Assembly: GCA_016932895.1 (NCBI GenBank)
Contig: JAFGCA010000697.1
Coordinates: 1 to 15,756, forward strand
Length of the DNA stretch: 15,756 nt
Direction: 5' to 3'
Origin: Sedimentisphaerales bacterium
Lineage (GTDB): Bacteria; Planctomycetota; Phycisphaerae; Sedimentisphaerales; SG8-4
The first letter of the stretch is position 1, and every line of letters begins with the position of its first letter. Both the position numbers and the translations under genes were made by a program. The notes under the pieces were generated by a model, which had not been told where the DNA came from, did no database searches, and saw only the letters and a program-made list of their open reading frames with translations. Below are positions 6,447 to 14,132 of the stretch, in pieces.

Positions 6447-8366
6447 ATGGCCGAAGGTCAGACAATTGACATTCTGGTGCGCCAGGCCATGAAAGGCCAA
6501 CGCGATGCGCTGGGCCAACTGGCTCGCAGCGTGGAGGGGAGAGTCTCCGCCTACCTCTGCCGCGTGACTCTATCCCGCGCTCTGACGGAAGACCTGACGC
6601 AGGAGGTGCTTCTGACGATGGTGAGTTCGCTCGGCGACTTGAAGGACCCGGACCGTTTCTGGCCCTGGTTGTACCGTATCGCACAGAGCAAGGTGCAGCA
6701 GCATTTTCGAGAGAAACAACGGCATCCGGTCGCTCCCGAATCGCGCCTGTACGAAGAGCTTGTCGCCCGGCGAGCCGACCGCCACCAGCATGACGGGCTG
6801 AAACAGCTCATGCACAAGGACCTGGTCAAAAAGACGCTCGCGGCGATGCGACAGCTCAGCGAGCCGCACCGCGCCGTACTTTCGCTGCGTTGTTTCGACC
6901 AGTTGTCGTACGGCGACATTGCCTTGACCATGAACTGCAGCGAGGTCAAGGCGCGTGTCCTTTTCTATCGGGCCAAGGAGGCCCTGAAGAAGCAGCTCGG
7001 CCGTCACGGCATTAAGAAAGGCATGCTGGTGATGTGTCTGGGGCTCTTCGGCAAGATCACCGCCCCGGCCGATGCGGCCCCGGCGACGGTGACGGTCGCG
7101 GCCGGTTCGATGAAGGCGGGCCTGACGGCGGCACTGCTGGCCAACCTTACGATCAAAACGGTCGTTCTCATCGTCGGAGCCATCACGCTCGGGACCGCCA
7201 CCGTGGGCACCGTATCCAGTCTCTCCCAGCCGGCCCTGACACCCCGTCAGCAAGTCACAAGCCTGCACTTCACAACGCAACTGCGATTCACCGATCCGGG
7301 GCCCTCGTCCAGTCTGAGCAAAGGCGCCTACGAACAGTGGTTCCACTTTCCCGACGGGGTGGACGGGCCCGTGTTCTTCCGCATGCAGCGGTGGGATCCA
7401 CAACAAAAGGACCGACTCTGCGCCTGGCTACAAGACGGAGAAGCCAACTATTACTTCGAAAGCGGCACCAAGAAACTCTACCTGAGCAATGACCGCGTCT
7501 ACTGGAGCTGCCTGAAGGTGCGACGCCTGCCGACCGACGACGCCGAGTTCACCGGTTTTTTGACGACGGTGGAGGGCCGGGATCCCAAGCTCACGTATCA
7601 GCGTGACCGGCGATCGGGCCTTCTCCTTGGTGCCCTGGACGATCGTTTCGCCGACGCGCGACGTTTCCGCACGACGTACGAGTACAATACGGTGGGACCC
7701 AACGCGTTCGAGCCGAACTGGCCCGTCGGCGCGCCCGTCGTTGACAAGCGTGACGAAATGCATCGCAGAGGCTGGACGTTCTTCACCGTCCAGGGCCGAC
7801 TTGCTGACCACACCGTATCCGGGCGCGGACGCGTGCCTTTCGTCTATAACCGTGCCAGGGAACACCCCGCCTGGATGACCCTGGAGGCCGGCCCAACCCG
7901 AATCATTGATCGTCCCGAAGTCGCCCGCGTCGAGAACACCGATGACGGCACAGCGATTTTCTATCCGGGCGGCTCGTTCTTCGCGGGCCTGGCACGGCCC
8001 TGGATGGGACTGCACTGCGTGGACACCGTGCGGCGGGACGCCGTCGAACAGCGTATCGCCTTCGAGACCAACAAAGCCAAACGGGGAGGCCTCGCGACGG
8101 TTACCCTGACGCACGCCATCGGCCCCACGATCATCGGGCTCAGCTACCTTCTGGACATGGACAACGACGTGATCGACGAAATCCGTTTCGCGATCAACAG
8201 GAGACCGGCCGGCGTACTGCGGTTCTCGTATCTACAAGAAATCGAAGCCGTCGCGCAATCGTTTGTCGAGCCCGATCCCCCGCAAGAGCTTTCGACCCCC
8301 GTATCAGAAGGCCCGGGCCTCATGTGGCTGATCGACCTGGCCCTGGGACAGTTGGGGCAGCAGTAG
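6447..8366 (+). CDS. ECF sigma factor fused to a membrane segment and a large extracytoplasmic domain
   Basis: The protein has 639 residues, against about 180 for a plain ECF sigma factor. Residues 10-92 are sigma region 2 (DLTQEVLL at 49-56, RFWPWLYRIAQSKVQQHFR at 70-88). Residues 132-184 are region 4, a helix-turn-helix (LSEPHRAVLSLRCFDQLSYG, then SEVKARVLFYRAKEALKK). A short hydrophobic patch (193-202) and a likely membrane helix (about 236-257, IKTVVLIVGAITLGTATVG) follow. The remaining 380 residues, rich in Trp, Tyr and Phe, would lie outside the cytoplasm and match no family I can name. Such C-terminally extended ECF factors are known in planctomycetes. The tail probably senses an envelope signal and controls the sigma domain in cis, in place of a separate anti-sigma factor; none is encoded next door. 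ATG 6447 has no strong Shine-Dalgarno. Confidence 0.93.
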   Translation: MAEGQTIDILVRQAMKGQRDALGQLARSVEGRVSAYLCRVTLSRALTEDLTQEVLLTMVSSLGDLKDPDRFWPWLYRIAQSKVQQHFREKQRHPVAPESRLYEELVARRADRHQHDGLKQLMHKDLVKKTLAAMRQLSEPHRAVLSLRCFDQLSYGDIALTMNCSEVKARVLFYRAKEALKKQLGRHGIKKGMLVMCLGLFGKITAPADAAPATVTVAAGSMKAGLTAALLANLTIKTVVLIVGAITLGTATVGTVSSLSQPALTPRQQVTSLHFTTQLRFTDPGPSSSLSKGAYEQWFHFPDGVDGPVFFRMQRWDPQQKDRLCAWLQDGEANYYFESGTKKLYLSNDRVYWSCLKVRRLPTDDAEFTGFLTTVEGRDPKLTYQRDRRSGLLLGALDDRFADARRFRTTYEYNTVGPNAFEPNWPVGAPVVDKRDEMHRRGWTFFTVQGRLADHTVSGRGRVPFVYNRAREHPAWMTLEAGPTRIIDRPEVARVENTDDGTAIFYPGGSFFAGLARPWMGLHCVDTVRRDAVEQRIAFETNKAKRGGLATVTLTHAIGPTIIGLSYLLDMDNDVIDEIRFAINRRPAGVLRFSYLQEIEAVAQSFVEPDPPQELSTPVSEGPGLMWLIDLALGQLGQQ

Positions 8367-8451
8367 AACATACCCTCATGGGCCCCGAGGATATCCCCGG
8401 CCGGCGGCAGTCCATCAAGGCCATCCATCGTGACATTTCTATTCTTGGGTC

Positions 8452-9534
8452 TTACGTGACAGAAGCATCTGCGAATCCCTGCTGCTCGCAATCTCCGGCC
8501 GCTGACGCCTCATTCAAATCAGACGACACATCGGGCGCAAGAACCTGCGTATGTGAATCGGGGCAATCATCCCCCGCCGCAGCGACCCGCTTCCTGCGCG
8601 TCCTCTCTTTCGGCCGGTGTTTCCACCGGCGGTGCAACCACCAGTACTGCGTCGGATCTTCCCGAACGAAGGTCTCGATGGCCTTGGTATATTCGGCGGT
8701 GACCCACTCAAGCGGATCGTCCTTATCGGCCCACTCGTGCGGGAAAATAATGCGCGTGGTCCCCAGCTCAAAGAAAAAGCGGTTCTCAATCCTGCGACTG
8801 TAGCCCACGACAATCGGCAGGCTGTACGTGATGGCCACCAGGCCGATGCTCTTGTAGGTGCTGGCCTTTCGCCCGAAGAAATCGACGAAAATACCCTTTC
8901 TGCCGGCGTCCTGGTCCGCAATGAAGCCCAGAGTACTGCCTTTCTCGGTGATTTGGGGCATCAGGCGAGCCGCGCCCTTCTTATCGATCAGATTCTGCCC
9001 GCGCCGCTCCCGCACGCCGTACAGGTAGCGATTCAAATACTTGTTGTCCAGCGGCCGGGCGATGCTGTAGATGTCAAAACCGAACAGTCCCATAAGGTAG
9101 CCGGTGATCTCGAAATTGCCGTAGTGCCCGGTAACCATCAGCAGGCCCTTGCGCTCCTGCATCAGCCACTTGGCATGCTCAGCGTTCTTATACCGCGAAT
9201 ACTCGCGCCAATTGCTCTTCCTGACCAGTCTCGGCGTGAACACGATGTCAATGGTAAGCATGACAAGATGTTCGAAACTCCGCTGACCGGTCTGCCAGAT
9301 CCACTGCTCCGGTTTTTCCGGGAAACTGGCCCGCAGATTGTCCAGAGCCCGCTGGCGACCCCGATGGTAGTGTTTCCACAGAAGCCTGCCCAGGAAGCAA
9401 GCAAACTGCAGGTTGGTCTCCACATCGAAGAGCGACAGAAATACCACCAGAACCCTGACGGCCACATAAAGAAGCCAGTCGAGAATCGGATTGTGCTTTT
9501 TCTTCTTTCGTTTCCGGGGGCGTTCATCGACCAT
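8452..9534 (-). CDS. Lipid A biosynthesis acyltransferase (LpxL/HtrB-like)
   Basis: This 360-residue protein starts with a basic stretch (RPRKRKKKKHN) and one membrane-associated helix (about 20-36, WLLYVAVRVLVVFLSLF), typical of the inner-membrane LpxL/LpxM family, which transfers fatty acyl chains to lipid A precursors. The catalytic H-x4-D/E motif is GHYGNFE (H137, E142), and FIADQDAGRKGIFVDFFG matches the second conserved block; YWWLHRRWKHRP is the usual C-terminal signature. About 50 Ser/Asp/Ala-rich residues follow it and are not part of the family. It could instead acylate another lipid. ATG 9534 is chosen because the conserved part begins there; the frame is open upstream to 9858, but that extension looks non-coding. 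There is no Shine-Dalgarno, which fits the near-leaderless promoter directly upstream. Confidence 0.95.
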   Translation of the reverse strand: MVDERPRKRKKKKHNPILDWLLYVAVRVLVVFLSLFDVETNLQFACFLGRLLWKHYHRGRQRALDNLRASFPEKPEQWIWQTGQRSFEHLVMLTIDIVFTPRLVRKSNWREYSRYKNAEHAKWLMQERKGLLMVTGHYGNFEITGYLMGLFGFDIYSIARPLDNKYLNRYLYGVRERRGQNLIDKKGAARLMPQITEKGSTLGFIADQDAGRKGIFVDFFGRKASTYKSIGLVAITYSLPIVVGYSRRIENRFFFELGTTRIIFPHEWADKDDPLEWVTAEYTKAIETFVREDPTQYWWLHRRWKHRPKERTRRKRVAAAGDDCPDSHTQVLAPDVSSDLNEASAAGDCEQQGFADASVT

Positions 9535-9542
9535 GGTGCCTG

Positions 9543-9570
9543 ATTTTAGGGGCACAAACAGCCCTGTCAA
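9543..9570 (-). promoter_or_regulatory. Sigma70-type promoter of the acyltransferase gene, near-leaderless
   Basis: On the minus strand a perfect TTGACA (9570-9565) is followed after 16 nt by TAAAAT (9548-9543, five of six matches). Transcription would start around 9536-9537, only two or three bases before ATG 9534. The absence of any Shine-Dalgarno at this gene agrees with a leaderless message. Confidence 0.55.
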
Positions 9571-10186
9571 GGCTTGAGAGGGGTTGCACGCCTCGCTCGG
9601 ACCGTGGCACCGGGAGAGTACCGGGCTCCCCTGCTTTGACGGCCCGCCCGCCTTCCTTCGGTGGCGAAAACGACCACACCCCCCCCGCCGGACGAAACCC
9701 AACCATAAACCACTGCTATACAAAGACTTGCAACACAACCGGCCGGACACAGGCGGTCTCTGACGGGCGAGTGCCCCAAAGAGAAGACCGAATCCACACT
9801 CACCGCCCCTATCCACGCATGGTACGCGGGGAGCCTGCCGGACGCAAAACCGCCACAAAAGCCATCAGCCCGATAAGATACCCGCCAGACGGACAATCCA
9901 TCACATTCTCTAAAGAGGCCCTTGCGTGGGGTCGATGAATATGGTAAAAGTACGTATGGTTGTATGTGGCGGCTTTGATTAACAGATGCCGACACGGAGG
10001 TCTTGGGTGTTGCACCGCGCCATCGTGGTGAGGTGCTGCTGCGCATCGAGTCAGAGTCGGAGGCCCTGACGAAATGTGGTCTCTTATACAGGGTGATCGG
10101 GGGAGTTACGTGCATGTCTCTATTGCATTAGGCGTGCTTTCTATCCACTTCAAAAACAAGTGTCGCCCCATCGACTTTAAAGTGCG
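9571..10186. other. Long intergenic region without a recognisable gene
   Basis: About 620 nt between the divergent acyltransferase and exoprotein genes. It contains a run of eight C (9679-9686) and a small possible hairpin (GCACC 10012-10016 with GGTGC 10032-10036). Short ORFs on both strands have low-complexity Pro/Arg-rich translations and no ribosome-binding site, so I do not call them. The promoter of the downstream exoprotein should lie in the right-hand part, but no clear -35/-10 pair was found. Confidence 0.5.
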
Positions 10187-10356
10187 GGAAGGAGGTGAGT
10201 GACTCGATTCAAACCTGAGGTGACCTCCCAAGGAAGATCCGGAGGTGGTGAAGAGAGCGACAGCGCGTCGACGGATGGAGTCGCATGACGCGGTGCGGAG
10301 GGCCGATGTGCTGGCATAGGACCAGAATGCAAAACAACATTTTTCTGAAGGAGGTT
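10187..10356 (+). promoter_or_regulatory. Leader RNA candidate upstream of the first exoprotein (copy A)
   Basis: This leader aligns without gaps to 14133-14206 over its first 74 bases (49 identities by my count) and with one- or two-base gaps after that. Order: AAGGAGGTG (10189-10197) with no usable start codon; two ACCT elements that could pair with it (10213-10216 and 10223-10226, the latter extending to ACCTCC); stem 1, CGCGTC (10264-10269) with GACGCG (10287-10292); stem 2, CTGG (10311-10314), 7-nt loop, CCAG (10322-10325); five T (10340-10344); then the functional AAGGAGG (10348-10354). It is interpreted as a cis-regulatory 5' UTR. Nothing in it matches a riboswitch consensus I know. 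Confidence 0.55.
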
Positions 10357-10359
10357 ATG

Positions 10360-13300
10360 ATGTACCGAAAAGTTGTCCCTTGGTTAGTTGCGGGCCTGGC
10401 GCTGACGCTTAGCGCGACGGCCATAGCTTCTGACATAGCGATTTCAACACAGGCCGGCTGGTTTGGACAAGCCGCAGCCGACCGCGAGATGCAGGAGATT
10501 GTCGACAACGTAACAGGGATTGCTATTGAGCAATTCGCAGCAGATCAACACGATGCCCTTGCCGATTGGGTGGTTGCCCACACGGGTGACGGTGAATCAG
10601 ACATTCTGATTCTGTGTGGCGTGTTCCCCGACACCATCTATCCCGGTGGCAATGCACAGCCTGACGATTCCATCGCCGAGTTGTTCCTGGATGATGGTAA
10701 TACCATTATCAATACCGGCGACTACATGTTCTACGTCAACAGCGCTGGTTCCAACAACGCTGACGGTGGACTGTGGAATATGATGGACATCGACGGCATT
10801 GGGATGTGGGACGACAATACGCCGGTTGCCGTAACGGCCGAAGGTCGTGCGGCTACGCCCACGTTGCAGGATCTCCAAACGGACCGCCCCTTCCATCTTG
10901 ACGAGCTTCAAGGCGACTGGGTGCCGGAATTGATTCTTGCTCAGAACGATGCGGGAACCAGAGCCGACCCCGTTATCGTCGTCAACACAGTGACGGGCGG
11001 CCGCCTGGGCATTTTCTACCAGACAGCGAGCCAGGACGACGACCCGCGCGGTGAAGTTATCAGCGAATGGATCAACAACTTCGTCCTCACCGGCGGCGTC
11101 ATCCCCAACGGACCCGCCTGGAAACCGAATCCGGAAGATGGTGCGATCGAGGTGGTCATGCCGTTGTTCGGGTGGAGCGCCGGATACGGCGCGGCGATGC
11201 ACCAGGTGTATTTCGGCGACAGCCCGGACACGCTGGAATTGAAGATGGAAGCACCGAGCACCATGTACTTCCACCTTGAGCCTATGGCGGGAGGCCAGAC
11301 GTACTACTGGCGCATCAATGAAGTCGCTGCCGACGGCAGCGTCACCGAAGGCGACGTCTGGAGCTTCACCACAATGCCCTTCGAGGCACACTACCCCTCG
11401 CCGTATGACGGTGCCTTGTGGCGCAAGACCGACCAGACGTTCAGTTGGACGGCCGGCCAGGGCGCATCGACGCACAGAATCTACGGCGGCACAGATGAGG
11501 CCCTCGTAGCAGCTGGCGATCCCAATGCACTGCTGGGCGAAAAGTCGGAAAACTCGTTCTCCATTACGGAGGTCGGTCTCGAAGCGCTCGATCCCGACAC
11601 CCGCTATTTCTGGCGCATTGATGAGCTGGATGCCGCCGGTACGGTGACTCCCGGCCCGGTCTGGACCTTCACGACCATCGATCCCGAAGGCGGCGCCTTG
11701 GCGACCTATTGGGACAACATGTATCTCGAAGGCGATCCGTGCATCGTGACGGTCGTCCCCGAAATCAACTTCGACTGGGGCGGCGGCACCGTTCCGGGCG
11801 AGAACTCGCCCGATCCCTGCATTCCGGTCGACCGCTTCTCCTGCCTCTGGGTTGCCGAGCTGAACGTACCGGTGACGGGAACCTATCGGCTGTTCGAGGC
11901 CTCCGACGACGGCACTCGAATGAAGCTCAACGGCACAGAGGTTGCCTGGGGCTGGTGGGACCGTGGTACCACGGAAGACGCCACCGAAGCTCTTGAGCTG
12001 GTTGCCGGAGAGACGTATGTAATCGAGCTGGAAATGTACGAGAACGGTGGCGGCGCCACGGCGTTCCTGCGTTGGGAAGGCCCCGGCATCCCCAAGGAGA
12101 TCATCCCGCAGGGTGCCCTTCAGTTGCCGCAGGTCGCGTACGGAATGAGCCCGGGCCAGGGTGCTGAGGGCGTCTCGGACACGACCGGTCTGAGCTGGGC
12201 CGCCGGCATGACAGCGGTCGAGCACGATCTCTACATCGGAACCGACGCGGACCTCGTCCTCGCCGGTGACGCCAGTGTCTTCGCAGGCAGAATGGCCGAG
12301 ACCAGTTATGCCTTCGACGCGGCCCTGCCGTGGAACACGACGTACTACTGGAAGGTCGACGAAGTAACCGAAGATGGCACGGTCATCCCCGGTGTGCTCT
12401 ACAGCTTCACGACCCAAGATCATGAGATGATCGAGAACTTCGAGTCCTACGATGACGTTGTGACGACCGTGGCCATTGAGCCCGTCGCCGCACCGATCGC
12501 CCAGTACCTCTTCGAAGGCGACTTCAACGACGTCTCCGGAAACGGCCACGACGGCACACCGATGGGTGACATTACCATCGTGGAAGACGCCGTCATGGGC
12601 ATGGTTGCCAGCCTCCCCGGTGGCGACAATCAGTTCATCGAGATCGGTGAGGTAGGCCTCAGCGGCAACGATCCCACGACGATCGCCTGCTGGGCCAAGG
12701 CCGACAACACCTCCATCCCCGACTGGACCCTGATCTTCGGTTTCACCGGGACAGCCGACGGTGCCGGTGGATGCGGCAGTCACTTCAACATCGGCAGCCT
12801 CGGCGGGCCCGGCGGTGTCGGCGCCCACGCCTGGTGCTGGGAAGAGACCATCTTCTCCGATACGCAAGCGCTGGAGTGGCACCACTATGCCATGACGTAC
12901 GATGGCACGACCATCACCTACTATGGCGACGGTGCTCAGATGGACACCGATCCGGGCAAGTCCAACGTGATCGATCTCTCGATCCGCGGCGACCGCGTCC
13001 ATATCGGCAGTCGTGTCACGCAGGCCAGCTCCTTCCCCGGCAAGGTGGATGATTGTCGCGTCTACGACTACGCCCTGACCGATGCCGAGGTGGCGGGCCT
13101 GTTCATGCCCTCCAACCCGCTGGCCGACACGTGGTCGGACGACGGCGCTGTGTCTACATCGCTCGCCGCCGGAAAGGCCATGCGGATCGCCTACGACAGC
13201 GGAACGGGCAGCGTCCGTGCCGCGATTGAGAGCATGGATCTGACCTGGGGTCCCAACGCGATCGCAATGTCGGTCTACGGCAATCCGGACAACGCCGCTG

Positions 13301-13896
13301 CGGGGCTGTTTGTCGCAGTGGAAGACGGTGCCGGTAACATCGCCATTGTGCCCGTTATCGACTCGGCGGCCGCCGTGCAAACGGCTGACTGGACCACGCT
13401 CCTCGTGGCGTTGGACGACATCACCACGGCCGGTGCGAATATCGCCGACATCGTGAAAGTCGCAGTGGGTGTCGAAGCCAGTGGCGCCGGTACCATCCTC
13501 GTCGACGACCTCCGGACCGTCAGGATCTGGGAATACGTCCCCAGGAACTGGGCCATCACGCTGGACATCCCCGGCAGTCTGTCCCTCAGCGGCCCCGATA
13601 AGGTGTTCACGACGGACCACATCATCCGCCAGGGTGAGGTGTTCACGCTGAGCATCAGCGTGCGCGTCGGCGCCGGGGCCATCTGGGACGACAAGAACAT
13701 CACGATGTCCATCCTTGCCGACGGTGCTGTGGTCGCGAACAAAACCGGTCCTTGCGCCGACGGCTGGAAGCAGTACAGCGTGACGTTCAACTCCGCCAAT
13801 GCTCCCGCCAAAGATGGGACACTGGTTGGCGTCAGGTTCCGCAATGAGATCCACAATACGTTGGCTTTGAAGAACATCAAGCTGACGGCCAAATAG
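10360..13896 (+). CDS. Large secreted modular protein: FN3-like repeats, PA14, LamG and carbohydrate-binding-like domains
   Basis: 1178 residues. Signal peptide 1-23 (VVPWLVAGLALTLSATAIA). Residues 24-248 form an alpha/beta domain (SDILILCGVFPD, NTIINTGDYMFYV) that may be a catalytically dead glutamine-amidotransferase-like fold; this is tentative. FN3-like modules lie at about 251-338, 342-440 and 593-687, each with a TYYW(R/K) or TRYFWR core and ending in (W/Y)-(S/T)-FTT. A PA14 domain lies at about 445-588 (SDDGTRMKLNG, GETYVIELEMYENGG). ENFESYDD (690-697) starts a carbohydrate-binding-like domain interrupted by a LamG/concanavalin-type domain (about 711-917, YLFEGDFNDVSGNGHDG), then LADTWSDDG to about 1057. 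A beta-sandwich closes the protein with no sorting tail or anchor. It probably binds polysaccharide or acts in adhesion; no catalytic site is visible. ATG 10360 lies 5 nt after AAGGAGG; ATG 10357 is too close. Confidence 0.93.
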   Translation: MYRKVVPWLVAGLALTLSATAIASDIAISTQAGWFGQAAADREMQEIVDNVTGIAIEQFAADQHDALADWVVAHTGDGESDILILCGVFPDTIYPGGNAQPDDSIAELFLDDGNTIINTGDYMFYVNSAGSNNADGGLWNMMDIDGIGMWDDNTPVAVTAEGRAATPTLQDLQTDRPFHLDELQGDWVPELILAQNDAGTRADPVIVVNTVTGGRLGIFYQTASQDDDPRGEVISEWINNFVLTGGVIPNGPAWKPNPEDGAIEVVMPLFGWSAGYGAAMHQVYFGDSPDTLELKMEAPSTMYFHLEPMAGGQTYYWRINEVAADGSVTEGDVWSFTTMPFEAHYPSPYDGALWRKTDQTFSWTAGQGASTHRIYGGTDEALVAAGDPNALLGEKSENSFSITEVGLEALDPDTRYFWRIDELDAAGTVTPGPVWTFTTIDPEGGALATYWDNMYLEGDPCIVTVVPEINFDWGGGTVPGENSPDPCIPVDRFSCLWVAELNVPVTGTYRLFEASDDGTRMKLNGTEVAWGWWDRGTTEDATEALELVAGETYVIELEMYENGGGATAFLRWEGPGIPKEIIPQGALQLPQVAYGMSPGQGAEGVSDTTGLSWAAGMTAVEHDLYIGTDADLVLAGDASVFAGRMAETSYAFDAALPWNTTYYWKVDEVTEDGTVIPGVLYSFTTQDHEMIENFESYDDVVTTVAIEPVAAPIAQYLFEGDFNDVSGNGHDGTPMGDITIVEDAVMGMVASLPGGDNQFIEIGEVGLSGNDPTTIACWAKADNTSIPDWTLIFGFTGTADGAGGCGSHFNIGSLGGPGGVGAHAWCWEETIFSDTQALEWHHYAMTYDGTTITYYGDGAQMDTDPGKSNVIDLSIRGDRVHIGSRVTQASSFPGKVDDCRVYDYALTDAEVAGLFMPSNPLADTWSDDGAVSTSLAAGKAMRIAYDSGTGSVRAAIESMDLTWGPNAIAMSVYGNPDNAAAGLFVAVEDGAGNIAIVPVIDSAAAVQTADWTTLLVALDDITTAGANIADIVKVAVGVEASGAGTILVDDLRTVRIWEYVPRNWAITLDIPGSLSLSGPDKVFTTDHIIRQGEVFTLSISVRVGAGAIWDDKNITMSILADGAVVANKTGPCADGWKQYSVTFNSANAPAKDGTLVGVRFRNEIHNTLALKNIKLTAK

Positions 13897-13910
13897 TCAA
13901 CAGTGAGGTA

Positions 13911-13940
13911 CGTCCCCTGCGAAACCATCCGCAGGGGACG
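13911..13940 (+). terminator. Hairpin after the first exoprotein gene
   Basis: CGTCCCCTGCG (13911-13921) pairs perfectly over 11 bp with CGCAGGGGACG (13930-13940) around the 8-nt loop AAACCATC, starting 14 nt after the stop codon. No U-tract follows, so it is either a Rho-assisted terminator or a 3'-end stabiliser. Confidence 0.55.
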
Positions 13941-14037
13941 ACTTCACGACTGACGAGGATAAGGAGGTGGTTGCGGTAGCAATGGCAACACCGCCGCCGG
14001 TCTCGGAATGAGGCTGGAGGCTACGTGCGTGTTTTTC

Positions 14038-14077
14038 GGGGTGAATCCGCGATGCGATGGCATCGCGGATTCACTCC
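14038..14077. repeat. Long near-perfect inverted repeat (hairpin)
   Basis: GTGAATCCGCGATGC (14041-14055) pairs perfectly with GCATCGCGGATTCAC (14060-14074) around the loop GATG. Three further pairs at the base (GGG 14038-14040 with TCC 14075-14077, one of them G.U) extend it to 18 bp. TTTTT lies before rather than after it on the plus strand, so it is not a standard terminator for either strand. It could be a REP-like palindrome or a second transcript barrier. Confidence 0.7.
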
Positions 14078-14132
14078 ATCCCTTATGACACCGTATGTTC
14101 CGAGCATTTGACTAACGAGGTACGTTCCTGAC

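Larger units (their letters stand above)
13897..14132. other. Intergenic region between the two exoprotein genes, upstream of leader B
   Basis: It holds the terminator-like hairpin, an extra AAGGAGGTGG (13961-13970), a nine-codon ORF with three consecutive prolines (13982-14011) and a second, longer hairpin (14038-14077). Two short sequences recur across it: GAGGTACGT (13905-13913 and 14117-14125) and GACTRACGAGG (13948-13958 and 14110-14120), which suggests partial duplication of leader material. Confidence 0.5.

Noticed and set aside
8617..9543. A 308-codon plus-strand ORF opposite the acyltransferase
   Set aside because: It is antisense to a protein with intact H-x4-E and other family blocks.
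9679..9686. Run of eight C as a G-quadruplex or phase-variable tract
   Set aside because: It is a single G-run on the opposite strand without partner runs, and it is not inside a gene or a promoter.
9567..10115. ORFs on both strands in the 9.6-10.1 kb gap (182 codons minus, 100 codons plus)
   Set aside because: No ribosome-binding site and low-complexity translations without any recognisable motif; the minus-strand one also overlaps the acyltransferase promoter.
10195..10218. Seven-codon GTG ORFs at the same aligned place in both leaders (also 14141-14164)
   Set aside because: The GTG lies within the Shine-Dalgarno-like sequence itself, so it cannot be read from it; the shared stop position probably reflects the RNA homology.
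10199..10347. A protein-coding origin for the two leaders (long frames in copies A and B)
   Set aside because: Copy A has an in-frame stop, copy B has no ATG or GTG start at the matching place, and the alignment needs single-base gaps, which fits RNA better than protein.
10597..13854. A 1085-codon minus-strand ORF inside the large exoprotein gene
   Set aside because: It is fully antisense to the signal-peptide-bearing modular protein; its His/Asp/Gly/Arg-rich translation is typical of a shadow frame in GC-rich DNA.
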